From NCBI RefSeq assembly GCF_000471905.2, contig NW_006499751.1, forward strand, positions 2,162,142-2,226,141: a stretch of DNA of 64,000 nucleotides, read 5' to 3'. This DNA comes from Amborella trichopoda. Its lineage: Eukaryota; Streptophyta; Magnoliopsida; Amborellales; Amborellaceae. Shown piece after piece: positions 1 through 11,851 of this stretch. The position numbers were made by a program, and so were the translations under genes. The notes under the pieces were generated by a model. The model saw nothing but the letters and a program-made list of their open reading frames with translations, was not told the DNA's origin and searched no databases. How positions within the stretch are numbered: the stretch's first letter is position 1; each line of letters begins with the position of its first letter.

Positions 1-340
1 CATACTATATTACTTTATGTAAATATATAATAATAAAATAAATAAAAAGTGTATTATTATGTTATATATATTATAAATTTATGTAATATATTATATATTA
101 TATAATAAAATAAATATTAAATACACTATATTATATATTATACTATGTTATATATATTATATAAAATATGTATTTATATATTATATATTTATGTAATATA
201 AGATACTTCCATATATATTAAAAATAAATATAAAATACAGTAGTATACAATATATTATAATATTTTATAAATATTATATATTTATATTTAAATTATTATG
301 AATATAAATTTAAATATAAAATATTTACCATATATCGTCA
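1..340. repeat. AT-rich low-complexity block
   Basis: Almost pure A/T sequence built from irregular TATTATATA and TAATATATT runs, with no open frame and no clear fixed period. It may be the end of a longer AT-rich satellite or a matrix-attachment-like tract, but nothing here decides that. Confidence 0.7.
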
Positions 341-1159
341 AACACATAAACTATGAACTTCTTCACTTCCCATGGTGGTTATCAAACACAGAAACCATGA
401 ACTTCTTAAGTAACTTCTAATTTACAGTTCTTCATGAACTTCCAACTTACAGTTCATGAACTTGTTTCCAGTTATCAAACATGCTCTTAATATTAGGATA
501 TATACAATGATACCATTTACCTTTGGCACATGGATGTTACTATCCGATGCTTGGGTGTGTCACAAAGTTCAAGTAAATTTCTTTTGAACTTTGAGTTTGG
601 TCAATGATGAATGCAGCAGCCCCAATTTCACATCCAATGGTCAAGATTAATTGTGGCCCTCAATAATCATGTAAGAAAACGTCTACGTTTTCATCTTTTT
701 TTTTTCTTTCCATAACAAAAAAAAAAAAGAATTTACACACGAGAGTTTTAACAGGATTTTGGCAAGAAGACATGTTAAAATAAAAGCCCCTCCCTATGAA
801 TGAACAGTGGAAGACAGAGATTCGTCGCTGATGAATCTTAAATGAGGATAAAAAAAAAAGCAACACTTCTATTGCTAAAAAAACATATGCACTATACCCA
901 AATGCAATCCTAACAAATAAAAAGAACATACCAAGGTTTTCTTTTTTTAATGAATGTTCACTTTGCTTCATTTAAATTGGGGAATTGTAAATCGAGGAAC
1001 ATGTACACTGCCAAAAGACAAAAAACAAAACTGCTTATACAGAAGCTCGCCTCATAGGGTATTCTTGGCCTTGGGGTACACCAAGAGATGACCCCTACTA
1101 TTGATTTTTCAAATGTGCTAGCAAGTTGTGAGACATTAAAAAAATATATGTTAAAAGGA
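341..1159. other. Non-coding stretch, possible MITE remnant
   Basis: No gene is supported. At about 350-480 the words CATGAACTTC and GTTATCAAACA recur several times, which looks like the end of a small hAT-type MITE, but no matching inverted end or target duplication could be set. The open frame on the minus strand here is lysine/phenylalanine-rich low-complexity sequence and is not credible as a gene. Confidence 0.4.
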
Positions 1160-1975
1160 GAAGCTCAATTTGGTGGTTAGGGATCTGGAGAGCTGTGGGG
1201 GTCACCATTGGGGAACTGGGTCATTGGGTTTGAAAGTTAGGGTTACGGATCTATAAAGGGAAGGTGGGTTGGTTTCATGGAGGCCTGATTTTATGGCTGG
1301 TGTTGATGTTTTGTTTAAGGGATCTGAGAACAAGGATGAGTGTTAAGGGATTTGGTGGGTTTGGGCGTTTTGTTTTGTTTGTTGTCGAAAAGGTGGGGCG
1401 TTTTGGTTTGAATGAGCGTGGAGATTGTGGGTCTTGTTCAATTGGGAAAGGGGGAGTTTCAGGCCTTTCTGGAGCTAGTTTCATGGGGCTAGGATTTGAA
1501 GGTCTGGTTTAAAGATTTGCAATTTCTAAAGTAAAATCATTGGCTTGTATGTTTATTGAATATGTCGCATTCAATATTTAGTGGTTTATTTGAAGTGGCA
1601 TTAGTTCGAGGATTTCTACAATTGATTAGAAAGAAAGAGAAATTACAGCCTAGGCGATTGTGAAAATGTGATTTTAGTCTAATGACCCATGCAAAAGAGC
1701 CAAAATTTATTGTTTTAGCACTTGAAGAATGCTAAAGTGCTGGTTAGTTAGAAAAAATCAGGGGGAATGAGTAGACAAATCAATCATCTTTATGGAAACA
1801 TTCAATTGTGCAGTTGTTCCTGCCCAACTTAGAGAGAGAAAAAGAGAGAGGTGGATTTCGATCGAGAGAAAGTAGGTGGGGTTAGAGAGATAGGGTTCAA
1901 GAGAGAGAAAACTACTTTCTTCTGGGGTTTTTGATAGATAAGGTAAACCTTTGGTAAGCAAGAGAACAATGAAAA

Positions 1976-3601
1976 TTGGGTAGTGATGGTGAAGGTAGAG
2001 ATGGTACAAGTAAAGGTTTTGTTAATAGGTCTAATGGTGTTGTCTCTGAGATTCCTAAAGTGTTGATTGATGGGATCAATGATGTTGACAGGAAGGCTCG
2101 ACAAATCTTGGTAGGTTCTTTTTGTCCCCCTTTGGAGGACACTTTTGGTCTGAGTGATTGGGTTAGACGTGGGTGGGGGCTTCTGTATTTGCCAGAAGTT
2201 TTTTCCTTAGGTAAAGGTCGAGCCGTCTTTATTTTGCGATTTGATAACGATGTTGCTCGTGCTTGGAAAGAGAGATTTTACAAAGTTCGAGGTTCGTTGA
2301 TGACCCTATTGGAATGGAGCCCTATGATGCACTCGTCTTTCGTGCAAAAGGACTTTATTTGGGTACGCTTATGGGATGCTTCCCTTCATGTTTGGAATGT
2401 ATCAGTGTTCAAGAAAATTGTCAAGTCTTTTGGAGAATATTGTGATGTGGATCATAAGCTCTTAGGTGGTCCCGATGCTTTTTTTATCAGAGTTAATATT
2501 AATAGATTCTTAGGTATCTAGTGCCCGAGGTAGATGAGACTACAAGTAGGCTGTGATCTGTTCTGATTGATGTTAGTTTAGAGGGCCCACATGTGGTTCA
2601 GAATCACCCTTTACAGCCTATTCACAGGAAACCTTCATCAGGCAAGGTTCAAGGTAATGAAGAGGGGTGGACTAAGGTGCACAACAGAGGTAAGAAGGTA
2701 ATTCCGGCCAGGTTTTCGGTGATAAGAGAACGAAAAAATTTGAATATGGATGGAAATCATTCAGGCCGTTACTATCGCCAAGGTAAACGGCAAAGAGTTA
2801 CAGAGTTTTTAAAAATCGAAAAAACTTGGGTCTCCGTTCGACGGTTTTTTGATTCTACAGTTACCTCATATCCAGCTCAACTTATTCCGGAGACAAATGT
2901 GAGTGGTGGTAACACGCGAGTGTCGATGGGCCTTGTGGGTTCACCACCTGCTACGAATTCGTCTTCCCTCGTTGAGGTGGCGCAATGTGACATCGTGGCA
3001 GGCCTCAATCAAGAAAATCTTGGGAAGGCGAGTTTTGGAAACTGCCTCTATCGTGGGAATTGGAAGGTGCAGGCGGTGGGTCAGTTTAAACAAATGCCGG
3101 TGCCGATATAGGGTTTTGCTTGATGACATGGGGCTTGACTATCGAGTTTCCATTGATGTGGTTATCCTAGCGATAAAGAATATGAAGAAGTCAAAGAAAC
3201 GGGCTGAGAGGGCTGCTCAGAATAAGAGGGCTGAGAAGGCAATCCAAAAGGGGCCAGTGACTGATTCGAAGGTGGCTGAGAAGAAGGATGTTGAGGAGAT
3301 AAAGATGTCTAAGGAGGATTGTAGTGTAAAGTCCCCTTGTATTACACCCGAGAGCAAAGGAAAGAAATTGGCTCAATCCAGGGCCAAAGATAGAAAGGCG
3401 GCTGCTCCTTCCAGATTCTCGGGTAGGCTGAGGGCTTGTGGCCCTATTCTAGTCAGCAGGGAGCCGATTGCGAATGCGGATGATCCAGTATTTGTGAGCT
3501 CGGTTGATGGTTCTGACTTCAAGGTCGGTGGACTTTTGTTGGAACGCTTCTTCTCTGGGCTTGATGCTGAAGGTCCATGTTCTTCTTCTAACTTTCTCTG
3601 A
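1976..3601 (+). pseudogene. LINE ORF1 (DUF4283-like gag analogue), broken
   Basis: The first open segment (to 2521) begins at a TTG, not an ATG. It carries the plant LINE ORF1 pattern: W-S-P followed by FIWVRLWDASLHVWN and VFKKIVKSFGE, i.e. the DUF4283-type domain thought to bind the element RNA. A stop at 2521 and a frame change lead to 2593-3111 (EEGWTKVHNRGKK, a common ORF1 linker). Another frame change near 3110 leads to a lysine/alanine-rich tail (to 3601) with RAERAAQNKRAEKAIQK. At least two frame breaks separate the pieces. It ends directly before the endonuclease region, the usual ORF1-ORF2 arrangement. Confidence 0.75.
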
Positions 3602-3602
3602 T

Positions 3603-4310
3603 GCTTATGTTAAGTTGGAATGTTAGAAAGTTAGGGAATGTAAGTAGGAAAAGGGATGTTTTATTTCTTGTTAACAAGTATTGACCTAATGTTCTTTTAT
3701 TGCAAGAAACTAAACTTTCCAACCCATCTGTCATGGGGGCTCGGGAAGTTTGGGGTTCTGGTTCGGTTTGTTTTTGCTAGTTTAGATGTTGTTGGAGCCT
3801 CGAGTGGGCTTTGGGTGTCGTGGAATCCTCATATTCTACAAAGTTTTGAGATTTGCAAAGGGGATAAGTGGTTAGCTGTTCTTTTCAATGGTCTTGAGCC
3901 CAACTTTTTATGGGGTCTTGTGAATGTGTATGGTCCAAACAATATGGTTCTTCAAGAAGGTTTTCTGAATGCTTTATCGACGATTTTATCGCAGTTTAAT
4001 ATACTTGTTTGTATAGCGGATGATTTCAATTTAATTAAATAGCTTGAGGAGTTATCCTCAGGAGGATGCATTAATTCCTCCATGAGACTGTTTAATGCTT
4101 TTATGTCTGGTGGATTTACCTTTGTTAGGTACTTCTTATACTTGGACTAATAATAGTTCAGGGAATCTTATCATGACTAAGATTGATAGATTGCTAGTCT
4201 CTAATGAATTTTTTCAGTTGCTTTCCATTAGCCACGGTGAAAGCATTGCCAAGACTGTCCTCGGACCATACTCCATTATTACTTGTTTCTAGTAACCGTC
4301 TGGGAGGTCC
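3603..4310 (+). pseudogene. LINE ORF2 endonuclease domain, broken
   Basis: APE-type endonuclease (exonuclease/endonuclease/phosphatase fold) that would nick target DNA for reverse transcription. Visible family motifs in order: SWNVRKLG near 3612, LLLQETKLS near 3700, SGLWVSWNP near 3805, LVNVYGPN near 3915, ADDFN near 4017 (normally GDFN), TSYTWTNN near 4130 and SSDHTPLLL near 4255. The motifs fall in different frames, with stops near 3690 and 4040 and a frame change near 4205, so no full-length protein is possible. Confidence 0.8.
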
Positions 4311-6264
4311 AAGACCTTTTAGACTTGAGATTGGGTGGCTGGATGAAGCAGGAGTGATGGACCTTATTAGAGTAACTTGGGAGAACTCAATTACGTATGG
4401 ATCCTTAGATTTTTGGTTACACAAAAAACTGCGCTTTGTAGAGCACAAGTTGATAGAATGGAAAAAAGAAAATAAGTATCAATTAAGAGCTAAGATTGAT
4501 AACCTGTTGGAGGATATTCAAGGGATTGACCAAACTGTGCAGAGTGAAGGTGTATATTTTGAGATACATGCTAGTGCTAGAATCGAAAAAGTTAATTCCT
4601 TAAATGAACTTCGGCGATCTGAGGAAGTTTATTGTAGACAAAGATCATGTGTCAAATGGCTTAAAGAGGGTGACTTGAACACTAAGTTCTTTCACTCTAT
4701 AGCCAGTGCACGTAGAAGACAGAATGATATATCTGGTCTTGTTATTCAAGGGGTTGTGCAGAATGATATAGATGGCCAAACTTTGGCAGTTATTGATCAT
4801 TTTCGTAAGGCTTTTATGTCAGAGGTATGTGTTACCACTAGTATGGCTCGTATCTCCTTTAAAACTCTTCCTGTGGAAACTACAGTACAGTTAGAAATTT
4901 ATGTGTCTATGGAGAAGTTAAAAGCTGCAGTGTTCTTGTTGGCAGGGGTTAAGGCACCAGGACCTGATGGGTTTCCTATGTGTTTCTTTCATAGATTTTG
5001 GTCTATGATTATGATGGAACTTTTAGGTATGGTTCATAGCTTTTTGGAAATGGGTGAACTGTTTAGAGGGATTAACTCTACCTTTATTGCACTCACCCCA
5101 AACAAATCAGTTATCAAAGAACTCACAGATATCAGACTTATCTGCTTACTTACCAACCTATACAAAATTGTTGCAAAAGTATTGGCTATGCGTTTGAAAA
5201 AAGTGCTAGGTTTGGTGATTTTTGGACTTCAAGCGGCATTTATTCAAAATAGGTTGATAACTTATAGTGTTTTACTGACCCAAGAGTGTATTCATTCCAG
5301 AATGGAAAGTAAGGAATCGAGGGTAATTATTAAGTTGGACATGGAGAAGACATATGACAAAATAGAATGGAACATAATGTTAGAAGTTTTAAAGTGTATG
5401 AGGTTTGGTGGAAAGTGGCGCAAATGGATTTATGGTTGTCAATCCTCAACACATTTCTCTATTCTTATTGATGGGTGCCCCAAAGGTTTCTTTAATTGTA
5501 CCAGGGGACTTCGTCAGGGGGACCCTTTATTGCCTTTTTTATTCACTACCTATGCAGAATACTTCAGTTTGATGATATCGAATGTGGTGAATAGGGGCAA
5601 TTTCGAGGGATTTTCTGTTTGTTAAAATGGTCTCATTATTTCACACCTTCAGTATGCTAATGACACTCTGATTTTTATTGAGGCCAAGAAGGAGTATATT
5701 GAAAATATTGGCATGTTTCTGAAGTGTTGTGAGGTGGCGGTGGGTTTAAAGGTAAACATTGTGAAAACGTCCTTGGTTGGGGTTAATTGTAGTAGGGAAC
5801 TGACTGAGGAGCTAGCTCTGATTCTTAGATGCAAAGTTGACAATTTCCCCATTTCTTACTTAGGCCTTCTTATTTCTGATTCCCGATTTCCTATCTCGGT
5901 TTGGGATAGAGTGATCCAACGTGTCCAAGTAAAGTTCGATTTATAGAAGCCTAAATATCTGTCTCTTGGAGGCCGAGTGACCTTGTTGAAAGCATGTATG
6001 GCAAATTTACCTCTTTATCAAATGTCTCTGCTGAAAATGCCAACAAGTGTGGTTAACAAGATTGAAAGGATGATGTCATGTTTCCTCTGGGGTTCTTTTG
6101 GAGACAATAAAAAATATCATTTGGTAAGATGGGATAGGGTTTGTACCCCGAAAAGTAAAGGAGGTCTTGGTATCCGAAGAGTGGTATTGATGAATGAGGC
6201 CTTATTGACAAAATGGTGGTGCCGTAGTTTATGTTTCAAGGACCAGCTTGGTGCAAGGTCCTGA
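4311..6264 (+). pseudogene. LINE ORF2 reverse transcriptase domain, inactive
   Basis: The longest open piece runs 4204-5625. It shows the LINE linker KEGDLNTKFFHS, then APGPDGFP, NSTFIALTP, FGLQAAFIQNRL, VIIKLDMEKTYDKIEW and TRGLRQGDPL, the usual RT motifs in order. After a stop at about 5623 the catalytic box reads YANDTLIF near 5654, where the family has YADD, so one of the two catalytic aspartates is lost. SYLGLLISD near 5855 and the thumb region to 6264 follow after another stop at 5944. It is an inactive copy. Confidence 0.85.
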
Positions 6265-6572
6265 CTGCAAAATATAGTTTGGATAACTATGGTGTGTGGA
6301 TTGGAGGTGGTAGAAGAAGTAAATCGAGATTTGTTTTTTGGAAGGATATCTTTTTGTTCAAAGCCTATCTCCATAGAGACATCTGATAGTGTGTGGGGAA
6401 TGGAGCCCAAATTCCATTTTGGCATCATAAGTGGCTCGGGATAGTCCTTTGAAGATCGCTTTTCTTGAATTATTCACTAAGACTTCTTATCCTAATGCTT
6501 TGATAAGTGATACTTATCAGGTGATTGGGGAGAAGGTGGTGTAGGATATTCAGTTTCCTTATAGCTGTGTAA

Positions 6573-7081
6573 ATGATAATATACTGGCATAGATCATGGG
6601 CTTGTTATCACAGTTACAGGAAGTGTGTATATCCAATTATATTGGTGATTAGTTGGTTTAGAAGCACAGTAAGGATGGTCTTTTTTGATAAAAGCAATGT
6701 ACTCTCTCTTGTTTCATTATCACAACAGATGGTCGCTCCCCCAAACTTCCCAAATATGGAAGTGGTCTATTCCTTCATAAAGTTCAGTGTTTTATGTGGT
6801 TGGCTGGGCAAAATAAAGTTATTACCATTGATAATTTCATTAAAAGAGGAGAGATCTTATCGGATGTATGTTTAATGTGTAAAGAGGACGGGGAGTCGAT
6901 TTCACATCTATTTCTTCTCTGTCGCCTTGCCACAGGTATTTGGAACTATTTCTTTGGTTTGCTTGGCTTTAGGACGACTCTACCTCAAAGTGGTTTGGGT
7001 ATCATCTCACAATTGATGTTTCCGGCTCTACCTAAAGTGGGGTCTGTGATTTGGGAAAATGTAAGAGGTGATGTGTGTTGA
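6573..7081 (+). pseudogene. LINE zf-RVT zinc-finger segment, broken
   Basis: Near 6865 the segment reads CLMCKEDGESISHLFLLC, giving the C-x2-C...H...C pattern of the zf-RVT domain found between RT and RNase H in plant non-LTR elements. The upstream half (6573-6790) lies in other frames. The piece ends at a stop at 7081. It supports reading this element as one continuous decayed LINE, not separate fragments. Confidence 0.75.
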
Positions 7082-7199
7082 GAAATTTGGAAAGAGCAAA
7101 AAATATGTACTTTTGAAAGACAAGGGCTTTCTGATGATGGTCTTCTACAACATATACTTCATATAGATCGATGTGCATTTAAATTTAGTCAATCTTACT

Positions 7200-7515
7200 T
7201 TTTCTAATAGGACAAGGCCGATAATGAACGGAAGATGGATACCCCCTGTACTAGGCTATTTGAAGCTAAACTTTGATGGTAGTTCTATGGGTAATTCTGG
7301 GAATGCAGGGGTTGGAGGTGTAGTATGAGATTGGACTGCGTTAATTATTCTCTCTTATGCTGCACCTATTGGGTGGGCTAACATGGCAGAATTCACAACG
7401 TTGCTTAAAGGATTGTTGTTTATTAAAGCCTTGAATTTGGGTCATTTCATTGTTGTGGAAGGTGATTCTTTAAATGTGATAAAGTGGTGCAACAAGGAAC
7501 TTCGTGTTCCTTTAA
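7200..7515 (+). pseudogene. LINE C-terminal RNase H (RVT_3 type), truncated
   Basis: The sequence reads GYLKLNFDGSSMGNSGNAGVGGV, with the first catalytic aspartate in NFDGS. Then come MAEFTTLLKGLLF (the glutamate) and VEGDSLNVIKW (the next aspartate). A stop lies at about 7326. The frame leaves recognisable RNase H after RVPLNCL at about 7515 and enters the minisatellite, so the last helix and final catalytic residue are missing. An RNase H at the ORF2 end is typical of a large plant LINE group. Confidence 0.8.
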
Positions 7516-8420
7516 ATTGTCTATCTAAAAATTTTGAGATAATTTCTCTCTCTAAAATTTTTAAGTGCTTTACTCTCTAGAATTTAATATACTTTCTCTT
7601 TCTAAAATTTTAAGATACTCTCTCTAAAAGTTAAAACTTGAGATAGTTCCCTCTTCAATAATTTTGAGATAGTTTCTCTCTCTAAACAATTTTAAGTTGT
7701 TTCTCTATCTAAAATATGATATAGTTTTTCTTTCAAATTTTTAGATACTTTCTCTTTCTAAGAGCTAAAATTTGAAATAATTTCTCTCTAAAATTTATGC
7801 GATAGTTTATTTTTCTAAACTTTTTTACGTACTATCTTTCTCTAAAATTTGATATTGTGACTCTCTTAAATTTTAAGATGCTTTCTCTCTCTAAAACTTC
7901 AAGTTAAAGATATTTTCTCTCTCAAATATTTTGAAATAATTTCTCTCTTTAAAATTTGATATAGTGTTTCTCTAAACTTTTTTATACTTTCTCTCTCTAA
8001 AGTTTAAAATTTGAGATACTTTCTATCTCTAAAAATTTCATGTACTTTCTCTATTTAGAATTTGATATAGTTTATCTCTCTAAAATTTTAATATATTTTT
8101 TCTCTCTAAAACATAAATTTTGCGATAGGTTCTCTTTTCAAAAATTTTGAGATAGTTTCTTCTCTAAAATTCCTTAAGTAGTTTCTCTATCTAAAATTTG
8201 ATATAATTCTATTTCTAAAATTTTAATATATTTTCTCTTTCTAAACTTCAAAATTTGAGATAGTTTATCTCTAAAACTCAAAATTCTAGATAGTTTCTCT
8301 TTCTAAATTTTTTTTTGGCCGTTTCTCTTTTTAAAATTTAGAATAGTTCTCTCTAAAAGTTAAAGAATATTTTCTCTCTCTACAATTTTAAGAATGCTTT
8401 CTCTTTCTATGATTTTTATT
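7515..8420. repeat. Degenerate TCTCTCTAAAATTTT minisatellite
   Basis: About 900 bases made of variable units of roughly 25-45 bases. Each combines TTTCTCTCTCTAAA with AAATTTGAGATA or AATTTTAAGATA. Unit length and spelling drift throughout, so this is an old array. It starts exactly where RNase H homology of the upstream LINE ends. Confidence 0.85.
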
Positions 8421-11159
8421 TTCCTTATTTTAAATACCCTAGTCATTAAACAATTCAAACGGTGGATTTTGACAATATCCAAGATGTTAGAAATCCATGC
8501 CTTAAAATCCATGTACCCAAAGAGGCCCTAAACGAAAATTGTTTCAAGCGGGCTGATGCGGTCCAAATGTATAAAGCATCCATCTTAAAGATGGATGCAA
8601 ATAGGTGGTCCATCTAAAAACAAGTATAATTAACAGTCCAAATGTGTTTTAATATAATTATTACTGCTAATTTTTAATTTTATTTATTTATTTTTTCATA
8701 TTCATGATCTCCATGTTAAAGAACATATATTTTCTAAAGATTAGGATCAAATGATATTTAAAAAATATATTTATTGCCAAGCCCGCATTTCTACAACATG
8801 CAGATTGGCTGCATAGTAACTGTGTCCTACTATAAAATAGCAAAACGAAATTGAGGAGAACCATTTACAGGAGAAAACCAAAACCACTTGGCTAAGGGCC
8901 CCCCTCACAGTATGTCTTGTTTGGGCATCCACTTTGTCCAAGTCGTTATCTTTAGTCAGCACTTCTGCCTTTTCTATTAGCATGTTGGAACACCACCACC
9001 TGTCTGGCTACCAAAGCTTGAATCTCTGCCTTCCAAAATCAAGGATTTTGTGCTTAGAATGTAGAAAGTAACAAGATCTCTGCATGTCTAATTAGAATAG
9101 AGCCCATTCCTAACAAAGGCAAAAGAATAATCAGATTTTTAAATGGTTAATTGAAGGGGAAAATTCATTGGCCGCCACCGTGACGGGTTGCCTCTCCCCA
9201 TTTTGTGGCCTCACGGACAATGTTTTTGCCCCCGTTTTAACCGCATCTCGGTCCCCGCTAAAGAAGCCCATGAACAACTTTCGAAAAAAAAAAACACTTT
9301 GAATATGGTCTTTTTAACTCGATGAACACATACTTTCAATTTCATGTTAGATCAAGCCCTTTAAGAATCAATATCATTGTTTTCCTTTTTATTTAAGTTG
9401 TCCGTCCAGTGGAAACAATGCAATCTGTAAAATTTAAGGTCAATTAAATCCCCTTGAGCCTTATTTTTAGAGTATTTTTATGTACATCCTCCATCCTTCT
9501 TTATTTGGGAAGGATGGATGCTACAGCAGCCCACCTTGGGGCAAACCAAGTATTTTCCCTAGTCAGAATACTAATACTTGCCGGGAGCAGAGATCTAATT
9601 ACCTTGTGAAAAATCTTAGGCAACAAAGTCAGGGGAAAGTTTTATTTACGTCGAAGAGAATCCATTGGTCTTCAGAGGGGAGAGATTCAGCACTTCTCCT
9701 AGTGGACTTTTAGTCACTACATTGTACTCGACGTATATGATAAGACCATGAGAAGTCATTTGAGAGTTTACATAAATCAGGGATGTATGACGGTTCGTTG
9801 TATCCTGCATGTATTATACAACCATCCGTTGTTGACCACCAACCGCTGAGATCTTCACAAGCTTTGGGTGCATCATGGTATACCTTAATACAAAATTTTA
9901 TTCTGAACTGTAATGCTCCAGGTCATACATCAGTTATCTTGTGGATTGATCTCAACTAGTTAGGAATGTCTTAAGCTTATCTATCTTTCACCCAGCAGCT
10001 TTAAGAATGTTAAAGAAGTAGAAGTTCATGTACCAGCACAATTAGCTTGGTACTTGTAGGCCAGGGATCATTGCAGCAACTAATATACCTTGTTGAGCCT
10101 TCTTTTAAGGCCTTCAGGTGACACACCAGCACGGTAACCCAAAAGGCACAGGGAACATTGACCTCACACCAGCACGCTAGCCCAAAGGTACAGTAGCGAT
10201 TGACCTCTTGAGTGTAACTAATAACATCAAAATGTCAATTCATCATTTTCAACTGCAACAAATTGTACCTACAAAAACCTGCTAAGTACCTATGCGTGCA
10301 ACCAGTGTATCAGGACACAGCGGAGTTACTTGGCTCGCCCTAAGAGCGAGGCAAGTTTTGCCCGAACATGCTACACCAGTTCTTGTATAGTTTATATACA
10401 TTATTGCGTCGATTTTAAGACGAGCGTGCTTGAATGTTCATGTGAATAGAGTACATGGATATTTCCCATTGCGGCTGGGGTCCGAATCACCCCAATTGAT
10501 GTTTCCCCCTTTTTTCTGCAATCCTTTTTCTCAAGGTTCCCCTAGAAAGAGGTGTACAAGGGCAGCTAACCCAACCAGTAAGCCCGCCGACACTTAATGT
10601 TTAAAAGAGAGAGACAACAATGCATGTACTTACTTTGTCTTTTCATTTTTAAAATTTGGAAAGATTTCTCTTGTGTCACTCTCCTCAGCCGAGCTCCAAA
10701 TACCTTGGCCAAGTTGACTTTCGGTACTCTATATGGAACCATTATGTTATCACATATATACTATGGTTTTCCATGGAAATAAGAGTCCTCTCCTTGCTTT
10801 CCCTTTCCTCTCTTTTTTTTCCAATTAGAAACTTCATTTCGGGAGTTCAATGCGTCAGAACTCTTCCAAGAAATGACTTTCATGGAAGTGAATCATAATA
10901 TGAAACATCACAGAAATATGCAATCCATTTCCACGTAAGCACCAACTAGTGACAGCAAACTCAACAGGCAGACACAATACACAGAGTGCGCATGTCACTG
11001 ACAGTCGGATTAATCATCCACCTTTGCGGCATGGTTGAATTATATGAGGCATGGTTCTGTGCAATGGGATTCAGATAGTATCAGAAAATATAACATTTTA
11101 TATCTGCTGATATACATACACATCTAATGCAAGGAAAAGACAGATCTCATATATTGTTA
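8421..11159. other. Intergenic stretch, no gene recognised
   Basis: Nothing protein-coding could be supported on either strand. At 10118-10200 there is a short imperfect direct repeat around CACACCAGCACG(G/C)TA(A/G)CCC. At 8495-8530 the spelling ATCCATGTACCCAAAGAGG resembles a MITE end but has no partner. The open frames here lack family motifs. Confidence 0.5.
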
Positions 11160-11165
11160 TTTATT
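11160..11165 (-). terminator. Candidate poly(A) signal of the BASS3-like gene
   Basis: On the minus strand this is AATAAA, about 437 bases past the stop codon at 11602. It is the first canonical hexamer I noticed downstream of the gene, and the distance is ordinary for a plant 3' UTR. No transcript evidence is available. Confidence 0.35.
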
Positions 11166-11601
11166 TCGACAACAAATCCCAAAGATTTCAACATGATAAA
11201 TACAAGAGATCGTACTTGTTTCTTCAGGTATAAACATGATGCATTTACACCAGTTACAATGCAGCATTCCTGCCAATACTCTCCCTGCATCATTCAAAAA
11301 AAATATATATATATAATGCAATTAGGCATAATCAATTTATCCGCACTGTGTGAAGCCATTTCTCAACTATCCTTCCGTATATCTCATCTTCTTGTAGTGC
11401 AAGTAAGTTTGTATAAATATCTGATGTACTTAATTCCATGTTATGGAACGCCTGGACCTTGTGTTAAAATGTTCACTGTTCAAATTTCATGAAACCTGGT
11501 GCTGTGTGCTGCCTAAGAAAATTCCTCGAAGTTGATTAGATGATGGGTTCATTACCAGCCATGAAGAAGATGAAAATGATCCATCAATATTTAGTGGGCC
11601 T

Positions 11602-11851
11602 TCAGGAATATGCCCCCTTATTCAAGATATGACAGATTTGAGAGGAAAGCTGGTTGGGGATGTCTCGTATTCTAAACCCATTGCCCCAATAAAAAGCAAG
11701 GTTAAGACCCAGAATGGCCATGGCAACCACTGAGCAAGCAGCTGGGACTGCATGGCTGCTGCCGAGAAATTGAGTGGCAAGGAGCCCAGCAAGCGTCGAG
11801 CTTTGCATTCCGGTACATAGAGATATCGTTCTACACACATTCTCCTCTTGC
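11602..11851 (-). CDS. BASS3: BASS3-like exon 5 and stop
   Basis: Acceptor CTTCCAG|GCAAGAGG. It encodes QEENVCRTISLCTGMQSSTL to the C-terminus NKGAYS and a TGA stop at 11602-11604. It carries the second signature region, with Gln358 kept and Cys354 where most BASS relatives have Glu. Confidence 0.88.

Larger units (their letters stand above)
1160..7515 (+). mobile_element. L1-type LINE retrotransposon, degenerate, near full length
   Basis: The domain order is that of plant L1-type LINEs with an RNase H: a DUF4283-like ORF1 (from about 1976), then endonuclease (from about 3603), reverse transcriptase (about 4300-6260), a zf-RVT zinc-finger segment (about 6570-7080) and an RNase H of the RVT_3 type (about 7200-7510). 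All frames are interrupted by stops and shifts, so it is a relic. The 5' boundary is uncertain: the G/T-rich stretch 1160-1970 is taken as 5' UTR because it leads into ORF1. No poly(A) tail or target duplication was found, because the RNase H end runs straight into a TCTC-rich minisatellite at about 7515. Confidence 0.85.

Noticed and set aside
660..971. 103-codon open frame on the minus strand
   Set aside because: Phe/Lys low-complexity sequence over poly-A/T runs, no motif and no support from context.
8771..8983. 70-codon minus-strand frame (VLTKDNDLDKVDAQTRHTV)
   Set aside because: The local composition looks somewhat protein-like and a second frame just upstream reads QALVARQVVVFQHANRKG, but I recognise no family and no splice context supports an exon.
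10300..10520. Possible organelle-derived insertion
   Set aside because: The GC-richer text looked unlike its surroundings, but no organellar gene motif could be recognised.
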